Notes: generated from the sequence alone by a model not told the origin. Positions 11,966 through 23,960 are shown, numbered from the stretch's first letter. The stretch: 64,000 bases of DNA from Cinnamomum chago (GCA_038049695.1 CP142460.1:33576001-33640000), one strand, 5' to 3'. Program-made: numbers and translations.

Positions 11966-12193
11966 CTACATGACATCGTCAGCACGCCACTCAACTAGAG
12001 GCTGCAGCTCACCTACCGCCTCCTCCGGCTCCTCCTCAAGGAAACCGGCAACGGGACCTGAGTACCAAAGCAAAGGATCAGACACGACGGTCTGGCAAGA
12101 GAATGACAAGATACAACAACAATAATAGAGGAAATCTCTTGAAAAGCATATAAATCTGTTTAAGCAAGAACTCTCATAAAACAGATAAATCAT
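11966..12193 (-). CDS. Conserved LTR reading frame ending in EWRADDVM (A1, 3' LTR)
   Basis: A 75-codon frame with an ATG, ending FLEEEPEEAVGEL...EWRADDVM-stop. The acidic C-terminal third is shared with A2 (51655-51732) and B LTRs, while the N-terminal part is Cys/Phe-rich and not shared. In a full transcript it would lie in the 5' leader, before gag. Function unknown. It may be an upstream reading frame, a spliced exon end, or a by-product of a conserved nucleic-acid element. Confidence 0.4.
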   Translation of the reverse strand: MIYLFYESSCLNRFICFSRDFLYYCCCILSFSCQTVVSDPLLWYSGPVAGFLEEEPEEAVGELQPLVEWRADDVM

Positions 12194-13038
12194 TTGCTAT
12201 AAAACAAGTAAACAAGATAAAACATATGAGGTAACCAAGGAATCGGGAATAACAAGGTGGCAATCACATAAAGCTAAGTCCTTTGTCACTAAAGTGACAA
12301 CAGTATCACGGGACGTTGATCTCAGTCACACAAGGTGAGGAGAAACAACGTATACATATATACAATATAACTATACGGGAACGGGACCACGGTAGCGAAC
12401 CGGGTATCGGGACGGGGCCACGGTGGTAAACCGGGCATCGGGATCCAAACTGCAGCTGGCGGGACGGGAGAGGGATTTCCAAGTCAGTGGATCAGACTGA
12501 CAAGGTATCCACGCTTAGTGATGCCGACTCATAGGTTAAAACCAATCGAGACATATCAAGTATTCAAGTACAGTAAGTAAACGGGTAAAACGGGGGTGCT
12601 CAAGGGCACACTGTCTTTTCATGTCGGGCAACACATTTCGGGACAATTCACTGTCACTATTGTAGCTCCAAAGCTTTTGAGAAAACAAGTCATGCGGTGA
12701 AATTCCTGGGAATGAGGTGAAACAATGCACTATAATGAAATTCGGGCAAAATATCAATTTAGAAATCCAACTAAGTGAATAGGGGTCCCGTATGTCTACT
12801 ATAGCCCTTACTTGGTACTCTTTGAGTTTTGAGACATTCCGGGCTCCTTATGCACTTCTACGATTTTCCAAATTTCGAATGACATATTTGTGATATGGTT
12901 TCTTTCACGGAGGCCTTGTACAATACCTCAAGGATCTCCTTCGACTGATAAAGCTCAGTGCTTGATCGAACCATAGAAACTGGCTCGAATGAGGAATTCT
13001 CTGAAACCTGGGGAATTTCGGTCACCTGGGGTCACCTG

Positions 13039-13448
13039 GCGGTTAGCCGCCGTTGGGGCATGCGGCTAGCCGCTGAGTGACCGCCCAGCTGACCGCCACT
13101 GTGCTGCAGGAGATACAGCTTACTGGAAGGCTGGCCACCCAAAAGCGGTTACCTGGCGGTTAGCCGCTGATGCATTCGGCGGTTAGCCGCTGGGTAACCG
13201 TGGATCTGACCGGATCTCAGGGGAGATTTCTGATGCTCTCTGGAAAGGTAACCGAGAGTGGGCGGTTGGCTAGCGGTTAGCCGCCGATGTGTTCAGCGGT
13301 TAGCCGCTGGCTAACCGTGAGGCTGACCATGTTTTAAGGGGGAAAATGATGCTCTCTGGAAAAGTCACCGCGGTGCGCGGTTAGATGGCGGTTAGCCGCC
13401 GATGTGTTCGGCGGTTAGCCGCTGGCTAACCGTGAGCTGACCGTCAGT
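13039..13448. repeat. Palindrome cluster, GGCGGTTAGCCGCC type, 3' LTR of A1
   Basis: GGCGGTTAGCCG(C/CC) and shorter GGTTAGCC/GGCTAACC copies occur about a dozen times in 400 bp, in four roughly 100-bp units. Each unit is introduced by GCTCTCTGGAAA...ACCG and closed by GCTGACC. The edge at about 12990 keeps a degenerate GCTCGAATGAGGAATTCTCTG that resembles the CTCGAG-type cluster of other copies. Confidence 0.85.
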
Positions 13449-14818
13449 TACGAAAATGCTCACTGAGTTCAGTTTTGAGTCATTTTCCTCCTCAAAACCA
13501 TCTTCCTCACATCCACAAGGTCCTTACAATAACATTGGGCTAATAGTTCCTCCAATGCATCTCTTTATACTTCTCCAAATCCCCATTATGAATGCTCTCC
13601 ATCACTTCTTCCATGTCAAGTCCAATGCAAAGAAAAAGGGAAGTAAACCATTTCACAAACATTCATCTAGGCTATCACAAGGACAATAAATGCTCTACTA
13701 ACATGTTTATAAAACCTTGCATGAAACTATCAAAATACATCATGAGCATTTATTTCAAACAAACCTCATTAATGAAAGTATGGAAAATCCATAAAGACTA
13801 TACCAAATCATTTCAAAATTAAAAACATCCAAACATTCACTTGCCTCTAATCCAAGCTAGCTGAAAACAAGTCTTTGATCACCTCTATTGCTCAAAGCCA
13901 AGCTACAATCAAAAATCCCCAAAACAACCCTAAAATGGGTTACACCAAGCTTGAAAATGAAAGAGCTTCCAATAATGCACATGTAGAATCTCAATGACTA
14001 GAGGAACACTAATCTAAGAGATGGAAATGATCACTTACTTGGATGACCTTCAAATGAAGAGGACTAGTTCAAAGAAGATCTCAATGTTGATGAATCCCTC
14101 CACAAATAGTATCAATGGAAAGCTTGTGAGATGAGGGAGTGATTGGTGAGTTCCAATGCTTGATCTATGAACTATTGATATGGCCTGGAGATGAAGAAGC
14201 AAGAAGAAGAAGAAGAAGAAGCAAGGGAAACCCTAGACTCAAATGTGTGCTGGAGCAAGGAAGAGTGAAATGAGAAATGGAGGGTTGGGTTCTCCTTTGT
14301 AAACAAATGAAGCTTGGGTCCCACAACTCAAGGTACTACATTAGCTGAAATCATCTCTATCGGGGCTTCTAATGAATTCGACGAAGAAGAAATAAATGGT
14401 CGCCGAAATATCTAGTTTCCAAAAATTACATGTTTCACGGGTTTCGAGAATATCGAGTTTTGGGTACAGACTTGGTGTGCAAATGATTGTTTTGCCCTCT
14501 AGGCTATGAAATCGGTTTTCGGGGTCTCGAATGAATACGGGATCAACATGAAAGTTGTTGAGATCTACAAGATGCATGCAACGGGCCAAAAACACAATTC
14601 ACAACAAATCGGGAAATTCCTCGAGAAAATACAAAGCCGAAAAGGGAACCCCCAAAGGGCCCCACAAGTTACCAAAGCAAATCAAGACGATCGAATCAGC
14701 CCAAAACCAAAATCAAGGCTAATCCAAACCCATCTTAACCAGGAATCACTAATCAAGCTTAGCACTAACACGCAACTTAATTAGCACTAATCGGGATCAC
14801 TCGGGTCGGGGTCTTACA

Positions 14819-14831
14819 TCCTTCACCCCTT
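14819..14831 (-). other. Polypurine tract of the chromovirus
   Basis: AAGGGGTGAAGGA on the minus strand directly upstream of the 3' LTR. It overlaps the stop of the last pol segment by two bases. Confidence 0.85.
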
Positions 14832-15546
14832 AGGGCATTTGGTCCTCCAAATGAAACATAAGACTCACCTCTGGTAGAAGATGTGGGTACTTCTTCTGCA
14901 CTTGATCTCTTAATTCCCAAGTTGCCTCTTCCGGTCCATGATTCTCCCAAAGTACCTTCACCCACTGAATAGTCCGAGTCCTCAGCTCTTGCTCCTTTGT
15001 GTCAATGACCTCAACGGGCTTCTCAACATAGGTAGCATCCTCTCTGATCTCTAATGGTTCATGCCGGAGCACATGCAAAGGATCGGGAACATACTTCTTA
15101 AACATAGACACATGGAAGACGTTGTGTACACCAGATAGCTCAGGTGGTATGGCCAACCTATAGGCCACATCACCGATCTTGCTCACAATGTCATACGGTC
15201 CAATGTATCTCCTTGATAGCTTGCCCTTCTGTCCAAATCTCAATGTTCCCCTCGTAGGTGACACTTTCAAGAAAACCTTATCTCCTTCCTTGAACTGTAG
15301 ATCTCTGCGATGGGAGTCTGCATAGCTCTTCTGTCTACTCCGGGACACTTTCAGACGCTCTTGAATCAACTTGATCTTGTCGCTGGTCTCACTAACCATA
15401 GTCGGTCCATGAAAACTACGAGTACCAACTTCTTCCCAACAAACAGGTGTCCTACACCTTCTGCCATACAAAGCTTCAAAAGGAGCCATCCCAATGCTCG
15501 AGTGGTAGCTGTTGTTGTACGCGAACTCACAACGGTAGAGTCTCAT
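14830..15546 (-). pseudogene. Chromovirus pol, integrase C-terminus and chromodomain
   Basis: This 238-codon frame starts in the integrase core (EFAYNNSYHSSIGMAPFEALY), continues through the GPY/F module (YIGPYDI...GDVAYRL) and FHVSMFKKYVPDP, and ends in a chromodomain-like segment (VLWENHGPEEATWE). Chromodomains of this group steer integration to heterochromatin by binding histone marks. The frame is shifted relative to the upstream segment ending near 15527. The break is near 15540, where the reading looks like a loss of two bases (or gain of one) in a TTGTG context. It would not be translated with the rest unless ribosomes shift frame. Confidence 0.9.
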
Positions 15547-17410
15547 CCCATTGAGTCTTGAAATCTAACACACAAGCACGGAGCATATCCTCAAGAGTCT
15601 GAATCGTCCTCTCTGACTGGCCATCTGTCTGAGGGTGATAAGCTGTGCTGAACTGTAATCTCGTACCCATAGACTCATGCAATGTCTTCCAGAATCTCGA
15701 GACAAATCTGCTGTCTCTGTCGGATGTGATCGAAACTGGCTGCCCGTGACGACTGACAATCTCGCTGACAAACAACTCTGCCAAAGGTAGCATATGCATC
15801 TTCTTCCCTGTCTTCATAGCAAGGAAATGCGCTGACTTGGTGAGACGGTCCACAATGACCCAAATCGCATCGTTACCTCTGCTAGTCTTCGGTAATCCCG
15901 AAATAAAGTCCATGGTAATGTGCTCCCACTTCCATTCCGGAATTTCTAACGGTTGCAACAACCCTGGAGGCTTCTGATGCTCTGCCTTAATCAACTGACA
16001 GGTCATGCAACGGGAGACAAACGCTGCAATCTCTCTCTTCATATTGTTCCACCAAAATCTGCCTTTCAAGTTCTGATACATCTTCGTGCTGCCAGGATGC
16101 ACAGAGTACTTCGTGCTATGAGCCTCAGTCATGATGTCGTTTCTCAAATCTTCAATGTTAGGCACACACAAACGGTCACGGTAGTACAAAACTCCATCAA
16201 CAAAACGGAAGTCAGGACGTTCTGCTATATGTTCTGAAATCTTAACCAACTCTGGATCTTGCAACTGACTGTCCTTGATCTTCTGAATGAAAGAAGGTTC
16301 CGACACTGTCATGTTACCCAACAAAACACCCTTCCTTAAAGGCTGCACGTCTAGACTCAACTCTTCAAACTGCTCAAAAATACAAGTGCCACTAAGATTC
16401 GCCAAGCCTACCGATTTCCTACTCAAGGCATCTGCAACTACATTGGCCTTCCCCGGGTGGTACTTGATTGGAAAATCATAGTCCTTGATATATTCCATCC
16501 ATCTTCTCTGCCTCATGTTCAAATCCTTCTGTGAAAACAAGTACTGTAAGCTGCGGTGGTCGGAGTGAACTTCGAACTGCTCTCCATAGAGGTAATGTCT
16601 CCACATTTTCAACGCGAACACAACCGCTGCTAACTCCAAATCATGGGTGGCATAGTTCTTCTCGTGCTCTTTCAACTGCCGGGATCCATAAGCAATCACT
16701 TTTCTCTCTTGCATCAATACACAACCAAGTCCAACATTAGAAGCATCGGTAAAAATGGTGAAACCGCCGCTTCCGGATGGCAAAGTAAGGACTGGTGCTG
16801 TAGTCAATCTCTTCTTTAGCTCTTGGAAACTCTCTTCACACTGCTCTGTCCACACATATGGTGCATTTTTCCTTGTCAACTTCGTCAATGGTGACGCAAT
16901 CGACGAAAAACCTCGCACAAACCTCCGATAGTAACCTGCCAATCCCAGAAAACTCCTGATTTCTGTCACATTCTTCGGTCTTTCCCAATTCTCTACTGCC
17001 TCAATCTTGGACGGATCCACTGCCAAACCTTCTCTAGAGATAATGTGCCCCAAAAATGCTACTTGGTCTAGCCAAAATTCACACTTGTTAAGCTTAGCAT
17101 ACAGCTGATTCTCTCTCAAGAGTTGCAATGCGATCCTCAAATGCTCTTCATGCTCTTCCTTGGTCTTGGAGTACACCAAAATGTCATCAATAAACACTAC
17201 AACAAACTGATCTAGATACTCTGCAAATATCTTGTTCATCAATGCCATGAACACTGCCGGTGCATTAGTCAACCCAAATGGCATCACTAGGAATTCATAG
17301 TGGCCATATCTCGTCCGGAAAGCTGTTTTCAACACATCTGCTTCTCTAACTCTCAACTGATGGTAACCGGATCTCAAGTCAATCTTCGAAAAGAATGATG
17401 CACCTTGCAA
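15527..17410 (-). pseudogene. Chromovirus pol, RT core, RNase H and integrase
   Basis: This 627-codon open stretch reads reverse transcriptase first ([25 protein letters not shown], catalytic FIDDILVY), then RNase H ([15 protein letters not shown]...DLELAAVV...[11 protein letters not shown]...VVADALSRK), then integrase. The integrase shows the HPGSTK/CMTCQ zinc-binding region, the catalytic Asp residues in [10 protein letters not shown] and ITSDRDSRF, and the Glu in [13 protein letters not shown]. All catalytic residues I can check are present. A TAG just upstream (17411-17413) cuts it from the N-terminal RT part, and a frameshift ends it early. It lacks a start codon of its own at the domain border. 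Confidence 0.95.
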
Positions 17411-18664
17411 CTAATCAAACAATTCATCTATTCTTGGTAAGGGATACTTGTTCTTGATGGTCACTTGATTCAATCTCCTATAATCAATACACATCCTCAT
17501 TGAACCATCTTTCTTCTTAACAAACAACACTGGAGCTCCCCACGGTGAAACACTTGGTCTCACAAAACCTTTGTCCAACAACTCTTGCAACTGGGTCTTC
17601 AATTCTCCCAACTCTGCTGGAGCCATTCTATATGGTGCAATAGATATCGGAGCGGTCCCTGGTAGCAACTCGATAGTGAAATCGATCTCTCTCATGGGTG
17701 GCAAACCTGGAATCTCCTCCGGAAAAACATCCGGGAATTCCCAAACAATTGGGATCTCCTCCACCCCTTGGGACCGTTTATCCTCCGTGATAAACGCTAA
17801 ATAGGCTTCACAACCACTTCTCAAAAGTCTGTCAGCCTTCAACGCTGAAACAAACCCTGCACGAGGATTCCTCCTCTCTCCCTGAAATGACACTCCTGCT
17901 GGTGTCTCAACCAACTTGAAAGTAAGGGTCTTATGGAAACAATCCATTGTGGCATGGTACCCTGCCAGCCAATCCATCCCTAGGATGACATCATAATCAA
18001 ACATCTCCAAAGAAATGAGATCTGCGGTTAAAACCACTTCTCCTATCTGGACTGTGCAACTAGGATAAAAGGTTCTACAAACAACTTGTTTACCTACTGG
18101 GGTTGCCACAGTCAAAATGAACTCCAATTCTATAGCATGCATATCAATCAACTTAGCAAACTTATGGGACACGAAAGAATGTGTAGAGCCAGGGTCAAAC
18201 AAAATCATAGCTTTAATCCCACAAACAAGGAGTGTACCTTCCACTACGTTACCCGCTGCCTCTGCATCCACTCTGTTGACTCCGTAGATTTGGCCTCGCA
18301 GTTGGGGCCTATTTTGTGCCTGCTGTGGCCTGCCTTGGGGTGCATTCCTATTCTGTTGTGGTGGACGCTGCTGTCCTTGCTGATTTCGGGCCTGCTGTTG
18401 TGGCTGCTGTTGCTGTCTGAACTGTTGTTGCTGTGGTGCTTGCTGCTGAAGTGGCCTAGGTTGGTTTTGGATAGCCAATGCATGCTGTGGTGGTGGTGGT
18501 GGACGTTGTGGCCCTTGCTGCTGCTGCTGATGGCCCTGTCTGTTGGGCCTAGGGCAATCCCTCATCCTATGGTCCATCGAACCACATCTAAAGCACGCTC
18601 CTGTCATGGTGCGACATTCAGCACTAGGATGGTTCTTTCCACAGTGGATACAAACCACAGGATT
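17411..18664 (-). pseudogene. Chromovirus gag end, protease and RT N-terminus
   Basis: In frame with gag but separated from it by a TAG at 18665-18667. It starts with two zinc knuckles ([13 protein letters not shown] and [14 protein letters not shown]), then a Gln/Pro-rich linker of about 90 residues, then an aspartic protease with the active-site motif [10 protein letters not shown] and ILGMDWL. The RT fingers follow ([45 protein letters not shown]). It ends at a TAG at 17411-17413 where the family has Gln; CAG to TAG fits C-to-T decay at a methylated CHG site. The Gln-rich linker makes a long but spurious frame on the opposite strand. Confidence 0.95.
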
Positions 18665-19615
18665 CTACACATTGGGCCCTGTCCTCTGCCTCTTATTTTG
18701 ATGATTCCTTTGCTGCTGATAGTTCTGCTGCTGCTGGGCTGGACCCTTGCCTTGCACCTTGAGGATCTTGTTGTGGAAGTTTTCGAACTTGTAGGCTCTC
18801 TTCACAGCTTCATCAAAAGTTACCGGTGGCACCACTCCGGTGGCATCTCTCTCAATGAAGGGATTGAGCCCGTCAAAGAATTTAGCAATCTTCTTCTCCA
18901 CCGTATCTATTAACTCCGGGGCATACCTAGACAATCTCTCAAACTTAGTAAGATATTCCAAGACTGTCATGTTCCCCTGCACCAACTGTTGAAACTCTAT
19001 AGCCTTCTGCTTCTTGACGTGGGCGGGCACATATTTGTCATGAAACTGCCTCTTGAAATTTGCCCAAATCTCAGCATCAGGCATTGTTCTATATTCTTCT
19101 CTCACTGTCTTCCACCATCTATCTGCTGTGCCAACAAAAAGGGATGTTGCAAGCTTCACTCTATCTGCTCCTGTACACTGAAAGATCTCAAATATGTTCT
19201 CTGTGTGCTCTAGCCAATCATCTGCAGCTATGGGGTCCTCTTCCCCAAGAAACTCCTTTGGAGCCCTCTTCATGAACCGTTCAAATAAGGCATTTGGATC
19301 ATTTTGCCTTTGGTTTATGACTATGGCAGGTTGGGGTTGCACCGGTTCAGGTCTCCTCTGCAAGACCTCAAGCAATTGCCTCTGCATTTCTTGCATCTCT
19401 CTAGCATGGTCTTCCTCTCTCTTCAGCATTTGTTCTTGTAACCTCGCTTGATTTTCATTAGCCTGACGCTGCTGATCAAGCATTGCCCTCATCATATCCT
19501 GGAATTGGTTAGGTGGATGACCATGGTTCTCAACTATATCTTCTTCTAAAGGCCCTGTATGCTCACTATTGTTTGTAGTAGGGTTGCCATTCAATGGTCT
19601 CTTACGTGGAGGCAT
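18665..19615 (-). pseudogene. Chromovirus gag (capsid part), truncated by TAG
   Basis: The likely start is the MPPRKRPLNG methionine at 19615; an upstream in-frame ATG at 19630 is also possible. A Gln/Glu-rich N-terminal helix region (about residues 40-90) precedes the retrotransposon gag core (LFVGTADRWWKTV, FHDKYVP, FQQLVQGNMTVLEYLTKFERLSRYAPEL). Gag forms the virus-like particle in the cytoplasm. The frame stops at TAG 18665-18667, before the zinc knuckles, which are normally on the same protein. The stop could be a recent mutation or be read through; mutation is more likely. Confidence 0.93.
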
Positions 19616-19760
19616 GATGCTGCAAAACAAATGGTTAGCACATAATAATCCAATAAAGGTTCACACATTGCTCACACGATACTAGCTAACGAAAGATCTA
19701 ACGGATCCTCGCCACGTCCTTAGGATTTCTAGTTTCTTTTAATTGCTTGAAACACGTCTC

Positions 19761-19772
19761 GCTCTGATACCA
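19761..19772 (-). other. Primer binding site, initiator tRNA-Met type
   Basis: The minus strand reads TGGTATCAGAGC, complementary to the 3' end of plant initiator tRNA-Met, three bases after the 5' LTR. This fixes the element's direction and where minus-strand DNA synthesis starts. Confidence 0.93.
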
Positions 19773-20188
19773 GTCTGTCGCGACCCCGGACCGGGAATCC
19801 CAATCCGGGATCGGGACCATTAGTGTGTGATGATTATTCAAGAGGATTACCTACATCCTCAAAATAATCTTATTTAATTTCCCACAGGTGTCCGCGGTGA
19901 GGATATCAAAACCTTGCACGGATATTTCTTTTTAATGCGGAAGCGTGTAGCAAATCAAATAGTTAGACTATCTCTAGTCATGCAAGCATTTACATCAATA
20001 TCAAACTGTATCAGAAAGAGCAATGATATATAGCAATGTTTCCCAAAAGTTGTTAAAGTTAGACAAGTTATCATTTAGTTACAATCCCCAAAATTAGAGG
20101 CCAACAAAGGCCAATATTACAAAATAATAACCCAAAGAATAGTTAACAAGTCCTTCCCAAAATGTTACGCCTCTTGACAACCCGATGT

Positions 20189-20416
20189 CTACATGACATC
20201 GTCAGCACGCCACTCAACTAGAGGCTGCAGCTCACCTACCGCCTCCTCCGGCTCCTCCTCAAGGAAACCGGCAACGGGACCTGAGTACCAAAGCAAAGGA
20301 TCAGACACGACGGTCTGGCAAGAGAATGACAAGATACAACAACAATAATAGAGGAAATCTCTTGAAAAGCATATAAATCTATTTAAGCAAGAACTCTCAT
20401 AAAACAGATAAATCAT
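20189..20416 (-). CDS. Conserved LTR reading frame ending in EWRADDVM (A1, 5' LTR)
   Basis: Same 75-codon frame as at 11966-12193, with an identical protein sequence although the DNA differs at one base inside it. As part of the 5' LTR it lies about 575 bp upstream of gag in the expected transcript. Confidence 0.4.
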   Translation of the reverse strand: MIYLFYESSCLNRFICFSRDFLYYCCCILSFSCQTVVSDPLLWYSGPVAGFLEEEPEEAVGELQPLVEWRADDVM

Positions 20417-21261
20417 TTGCTATAAAACAAGTAAACAAGATAAAACATATGAGGTAACCAAGGAATCGGGAATAACAAGGTGGCAATCACATAAAGCTAA
20501 GTCCTCTGTCACTAAAGTGACAACAGTATCACGGGACGTTGATCTCAGTCACACAAGGTGAGGAGAAACAACGTATACATATATACAATATAACTATACG
20601 GGAACGGGACCACGGTAGCGAACCGGGTATCGGGACGGGGCCACGGTGGTAAACCGGGCATCGGGATCCAAACTGCAGCTGGCGGGACGGGAGAGGGATT
20701 TCCAAGTCAGTGGATCAGACTGACAAGGTATCCAAGCTTAGTGATGCCGACTCATAGGTTAAAACCAATCGAGACATATCAAGTATTCAAGTACAGTAAG
20801 TAAACGGGTAAAACGGGGGTGCTCAAGGGCACACTGTCTTTTCATGTCGGGCAACACATTTCGGGACAATTCACTGTCACTATTGTAGCTCCAAAGCTTT
20901 TGAGAAAACAAGTCATGCGGTGAAATTCCTGGGAATGAGGTGAAACAATGCACTATAATGAAATTCGGGCAAAATATCAATTTAGAAATCCAACTAAGTG
21001 AATAGGGGTCCCGTATGTCTACTATAGCCCTTACTTGGTACTCTTTGAGTTTTGAGACATTCCGGGCTCCTTATGCACTTCTACGATTTTCCAAATTTCG
21101 AATGACATATTTGTGATATGGTTTCTTTCACGGAGGCCTTGTACAATACCTCAAGGATCTCCTTCGACTGATAAAGCTCAGTGCTTGATCGAACCATAGA
21201 AACTGGCTCGAATGAGGAATTCTCTGAAACCTGGGGAATTTCGGTCACCTGGGGTCACCTG

Positions 21262-21671
21262 GCGGTTAGCCGCCGTTGGGGCATGCGGCTAGCCGCTGAG
21301 TGACCGCCCAGCTGACCGCCACTGTGCTGCAGGAGATACAGCTTACTGGAAGGCTGGCCGCCCAAAAGCGGTTACCTGGCGGTTAGCCGCTGATGCATTC
21401 GGCGGTTAGCCGCTGGGTAACCGTGGATCTGACCAGATCTCAGGGGAGATTTCTGATGCTCTCTGGAAAGGTAACCGAGAGTGGGCGGTTGGCTAGCGGT
21501 TAGCCGCCGATGTGTTCAGCGGTTAGCCGCTGGCTAACCGTGAGGCTGACCATGTTTTAAGGGGGAAAACGATGCTCTCTGGAAAAGTCACCGCGGTGCG
21601 CGGTTAGATGCCGGTTAGCCGCCGATGTGTTCGGCGGTTAGCCGCTGGCTAACCGTGAGCTGACCGTCAGT
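21262..21671. repeat. Palindrome cluster, GGCGGTTAGCCGCC type, 5' LTR of A1
   Basis: Counterpart of 13039-13448. Four of the ten LTR differences fall inside this 400-bp cluster (near 21360, 21435, 21570 and 21612), one of them changing a palindrome arm (GGCGGTT to GCCGGTT). Confidence 0.85.
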
Positions 21672-23041
21672 TACGAAAATGCTCACTGAGTTCAGTTTTG
21701 AGTCATTTTCCTCCTCAAAACCATCTTCCTCACATCCACAAGGTCCTTACAATAACATTGGGCTAATAGTTCCTCCAATGCATCTCTTTATACTTCTCCA
21801 AATCCCCATTATGAATGCTCTCCATCACTTCTTCCATGTCAAGTCCAATGCAAAGAAAAAGGGAAGTAAACCATTTCACAAACATTCATCTAGGCTATCA
21901 CAAGGACAATAAATGCTCTACTAACATGTTTATAAAACCTTGCATGAAACTATCAAAATACATCATGAGCATTTATTTCAAACAAACCTCATTAATGAAA
22001 GTATGGAAAATCCATAAAGACTATACCAAATCATTTCAAAATTAAAAACATCCAAACATTCACTTGCCTCTAATCCAAGCTAGCTGAAAACAAGTCTTTG
22101 ATCACCTCTATTGCTCAAAGCCAAGCTACAATCAAAAATCCCCAAAACAACCCTAAAATGGGTTACACCAAGCTTGAAAATGAAAGAGCTTCCAATAATG
22201 CACATGTAGAATCTCAATGACTAGAGGAACACTAATCTAAGAGATGGAAATGATCACTTACTTGGATGACCTTCAAATGAAGAGGACTAGTTCAAAGAAG
22301 ATCTCAATGTTGATGAATCCCTCCACAAATAGTATCAATGGAAAGCTTGTGAGATGAGGGAGTGATTGGTGAGTTCCAATGCTTGATCTATGAACTATTG
22401 ATATGGCTTGGAGATGAAGAAGCAAGAAGAAGAAGAAGAAGAAGCAAGGGAAACCCTAGACTCAAATGTGTGCTGGAGCAAGGAAGAGTGAAATGAGAAA
22501 TGGAGGGTTGGGTTCTCCTTTGTAAACAAATGAAGCTTGGGTCCCACAACTCAAGGTACTACATTAGCTGAAATCATCTCTATCGGGGCTTCTAATGAAT
22601 TCGACGAAGAAGAAATAAATGGTCGCCGAAATATCTAGTTTCCAAAAATTACATGTTTCACGGGTTTCGAGAATATCGAGTTTTGGGTACAGACTTGGTG
22701 TGCAAATGACTGTTTTGCCCTCTAGGCTATGAAATCGGTTTTCGGGGTCTCGAATGAATACGGGATCAACATGAAAGTTGTTGAGATCTACAAGATGCAT
22801 GCAACGGGCCAAAAACACAATTCACAACAAATCGGGAAATTCCTCGAGAAAATACAAAGCCGAAAAGGGAACCCCCAAAGGGCCCCACAAGTTACCAAAG
22901 CAAATCAAGACGATCGAATCAGCCCAAAACCAAAATCAAGGCTAATCCAAACCCATCTTAACCAGGAATCACTAATCAAGCTTAGCACTAACACGCAACT
23001 TAATTAGCACTAATCGGGATCACTCGGGTCGGGGTCTTACA

Positions 23042-23960
23042 GATCTTTTTGGAGTCTTCTTTGATTTTTAGTGTCTTACCCTTCATAGATTTTGATTCTA
23101 CTTTCTTGGGTTCATAGATGGGTTTAGACACATGACTTCTTCTTAGTTTGCACTCAAACCTAAAATGCCCTTTAATGCCACAATAATTACATTTAGTCAT
23201 GGGCAAGGAAGAATGAGTACTAGAGAATGAGGACTCACCTTTCACAAATGTGTTGGTGAAGCTAGGGTCATGTGAAATATACCTATCAAATCCAAGACCC
23301 GTCCTATCTCTTTGAGATTTACCCAATTTAAATAACTTTTCAAAATTCTCATCACTTTGGGTAAATTTGCACTCATACTTTTGTTTGTAGCTTCCAAGTT
23401 GAGTGACTTGGTTTATAAGGATTGAATTTTCATTTTTAACTTTTGATGATTCATATTCAATTTCCTTATAGTTGTTTAGTTCTTCATGGGCAAGTTTTAA
23501 ATCAAATTTAAGTTCATTAATCACATTAGATTCAAGTTCTAGAGTTTTTATCTTATTTTGAGCATTAGATAAATTTTCCTTAGTATTAGTCAACTTGGAT
23601 TCTAGGTTGTTAATATTTTTGTCTTGCCTTTGTAATTGAACTCTTAGTTTAGAATTTTCCTTATTAAGATTATCATTTTCTATTTTTAATTCATTTAGAT
23701 CATCTTTAATATTATATAGGTTATTCAAAGAGATCATAAACTTATAGTCTAAACAATGTATTACTTCTTCTTTCTCTCTAAGTTCATCTTTTGAAGAAAC
23801 TAAATCTTTGTTTGGCGTTTTAGATTTTTCTTTTAATTTTTTAATTTTCTTAACAAGCTCTAAGGAAAATGTACATAAATCATCATAACCTTGTTGAAAG
23901 TCATCTTCATTTTCATCATTTTCTTTTTCTTTTAAATCAAATTGAGATTCATTAAATTGA
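23042..23960 (-). pseudogene. Copia gag, N-terminal and zinc-knuckle part
   Basis: Minus-strand frame with a long Lys/Glu/Asn-rich coiled coil (VKKIKKLKEKSKTPNKDL onward, about 170 residues) and the CCHC zinc knuckle CNYCGIKGHFRFEC near 23160-23200. A Lys-rich tail then runs into the inserted chromovirus at 23041. Zinc knuckles bind the element's RNA during packaging. Before about 23960 the encoded residues no longer look like copia gag, so the 5' part of the gene and the 5' LTR are missing. The frame in the genome reads on into the A1 LTR for 14 codons, which is an artefact of the insertion. Confidence 0.8.

Larger units (their letters stand above)
11553..14818 (-). repeat. 3' LTR of the chromovirus (family A1)
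   Basis: Runs TGTCGCGACC...GGGTCTTACA in plus-strand view, 3,266 bp. It contains the shared promoter block at about 14363-14431, the palindrome cluster at 13039-13448 and the conserved block with short frame near 11966-12100. A GAA trinucleotide run lies near 14200-14220. It is aligned without net indels to the copy at 19776-23041. Confidence 0.97.
11553..23041 (-). mobile_element. Complete Ty3/gypsy chromovirus (Tekay/Del-like), young insertion
   Basis: An 11,489-bp element in minus orientation with a perfect TSD GATCT (11548-11552 and 23042-23046). It has two LTRs of 3,266 bp each, a primer binding site complementary to initiator tRNA-Met, gag with zinc knuckles, protease, RT, RNase H, integrase with GPY module and chromodomain, and a polypurine tract. 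About ten base differences between the LTRs (0.3 percent) mark it as recent. Two in-frame TAG codons (18665-18667, 17411-17413) and a frameshift near 15540 break the polyprotein, so this copy could move only with help from another. The chromodomain and domain order support the Tekay/Del clade; long LTRs fit this. Confidence 0.95.
19776..23041 (-). repeat. 5' LTR of the chromovirus (family A1)
   Basis: 3,266 bp, the same length as the 3' LTR. By eye I counted ten differences, eight of them transitions, for example near 20176, 20382, 20506 and 20735. The promoter block is at about 22586-22654. Transcription on the minus strand would start in the first sixth of the LTR, giving a very long R-U5 leader before gag. 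Confidence 0.97.
2513..23960 (-). mobile_element. Copia-type retrotransposon, gag only, 5' end lost, hosting a gypsy element
   Basis: Read on the minus strand the order is: gag with coiled coil and CCHC zinc knuckle (about 23960-23042), the inserted chromovirus (23041-11553), the rest of gag (11552-11116), 2.4 kb of AT-rich DNA without pol, a polypurine tract, then the 3' LTR. No protease, integrase or RT of copia type is visible. The right boundary is approximate: copia-like coding similarity fades near 23960 and no 5' LTR follows. It is probably a non-autonomous or internally deleted derivative. The gag style (Lys-rich coiled coil, CNYCGIKGHFRFEC) fits large copia lineages, but I do not assign a clade. 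Confidence 0.7.

Noticed and set aside
18086..18913. 275-codon plus-strand frame rich in Leu and Trp
   Set aside because: It is the opposite-strand shadow of the Gln-rich linker and gag of the chromovirus.
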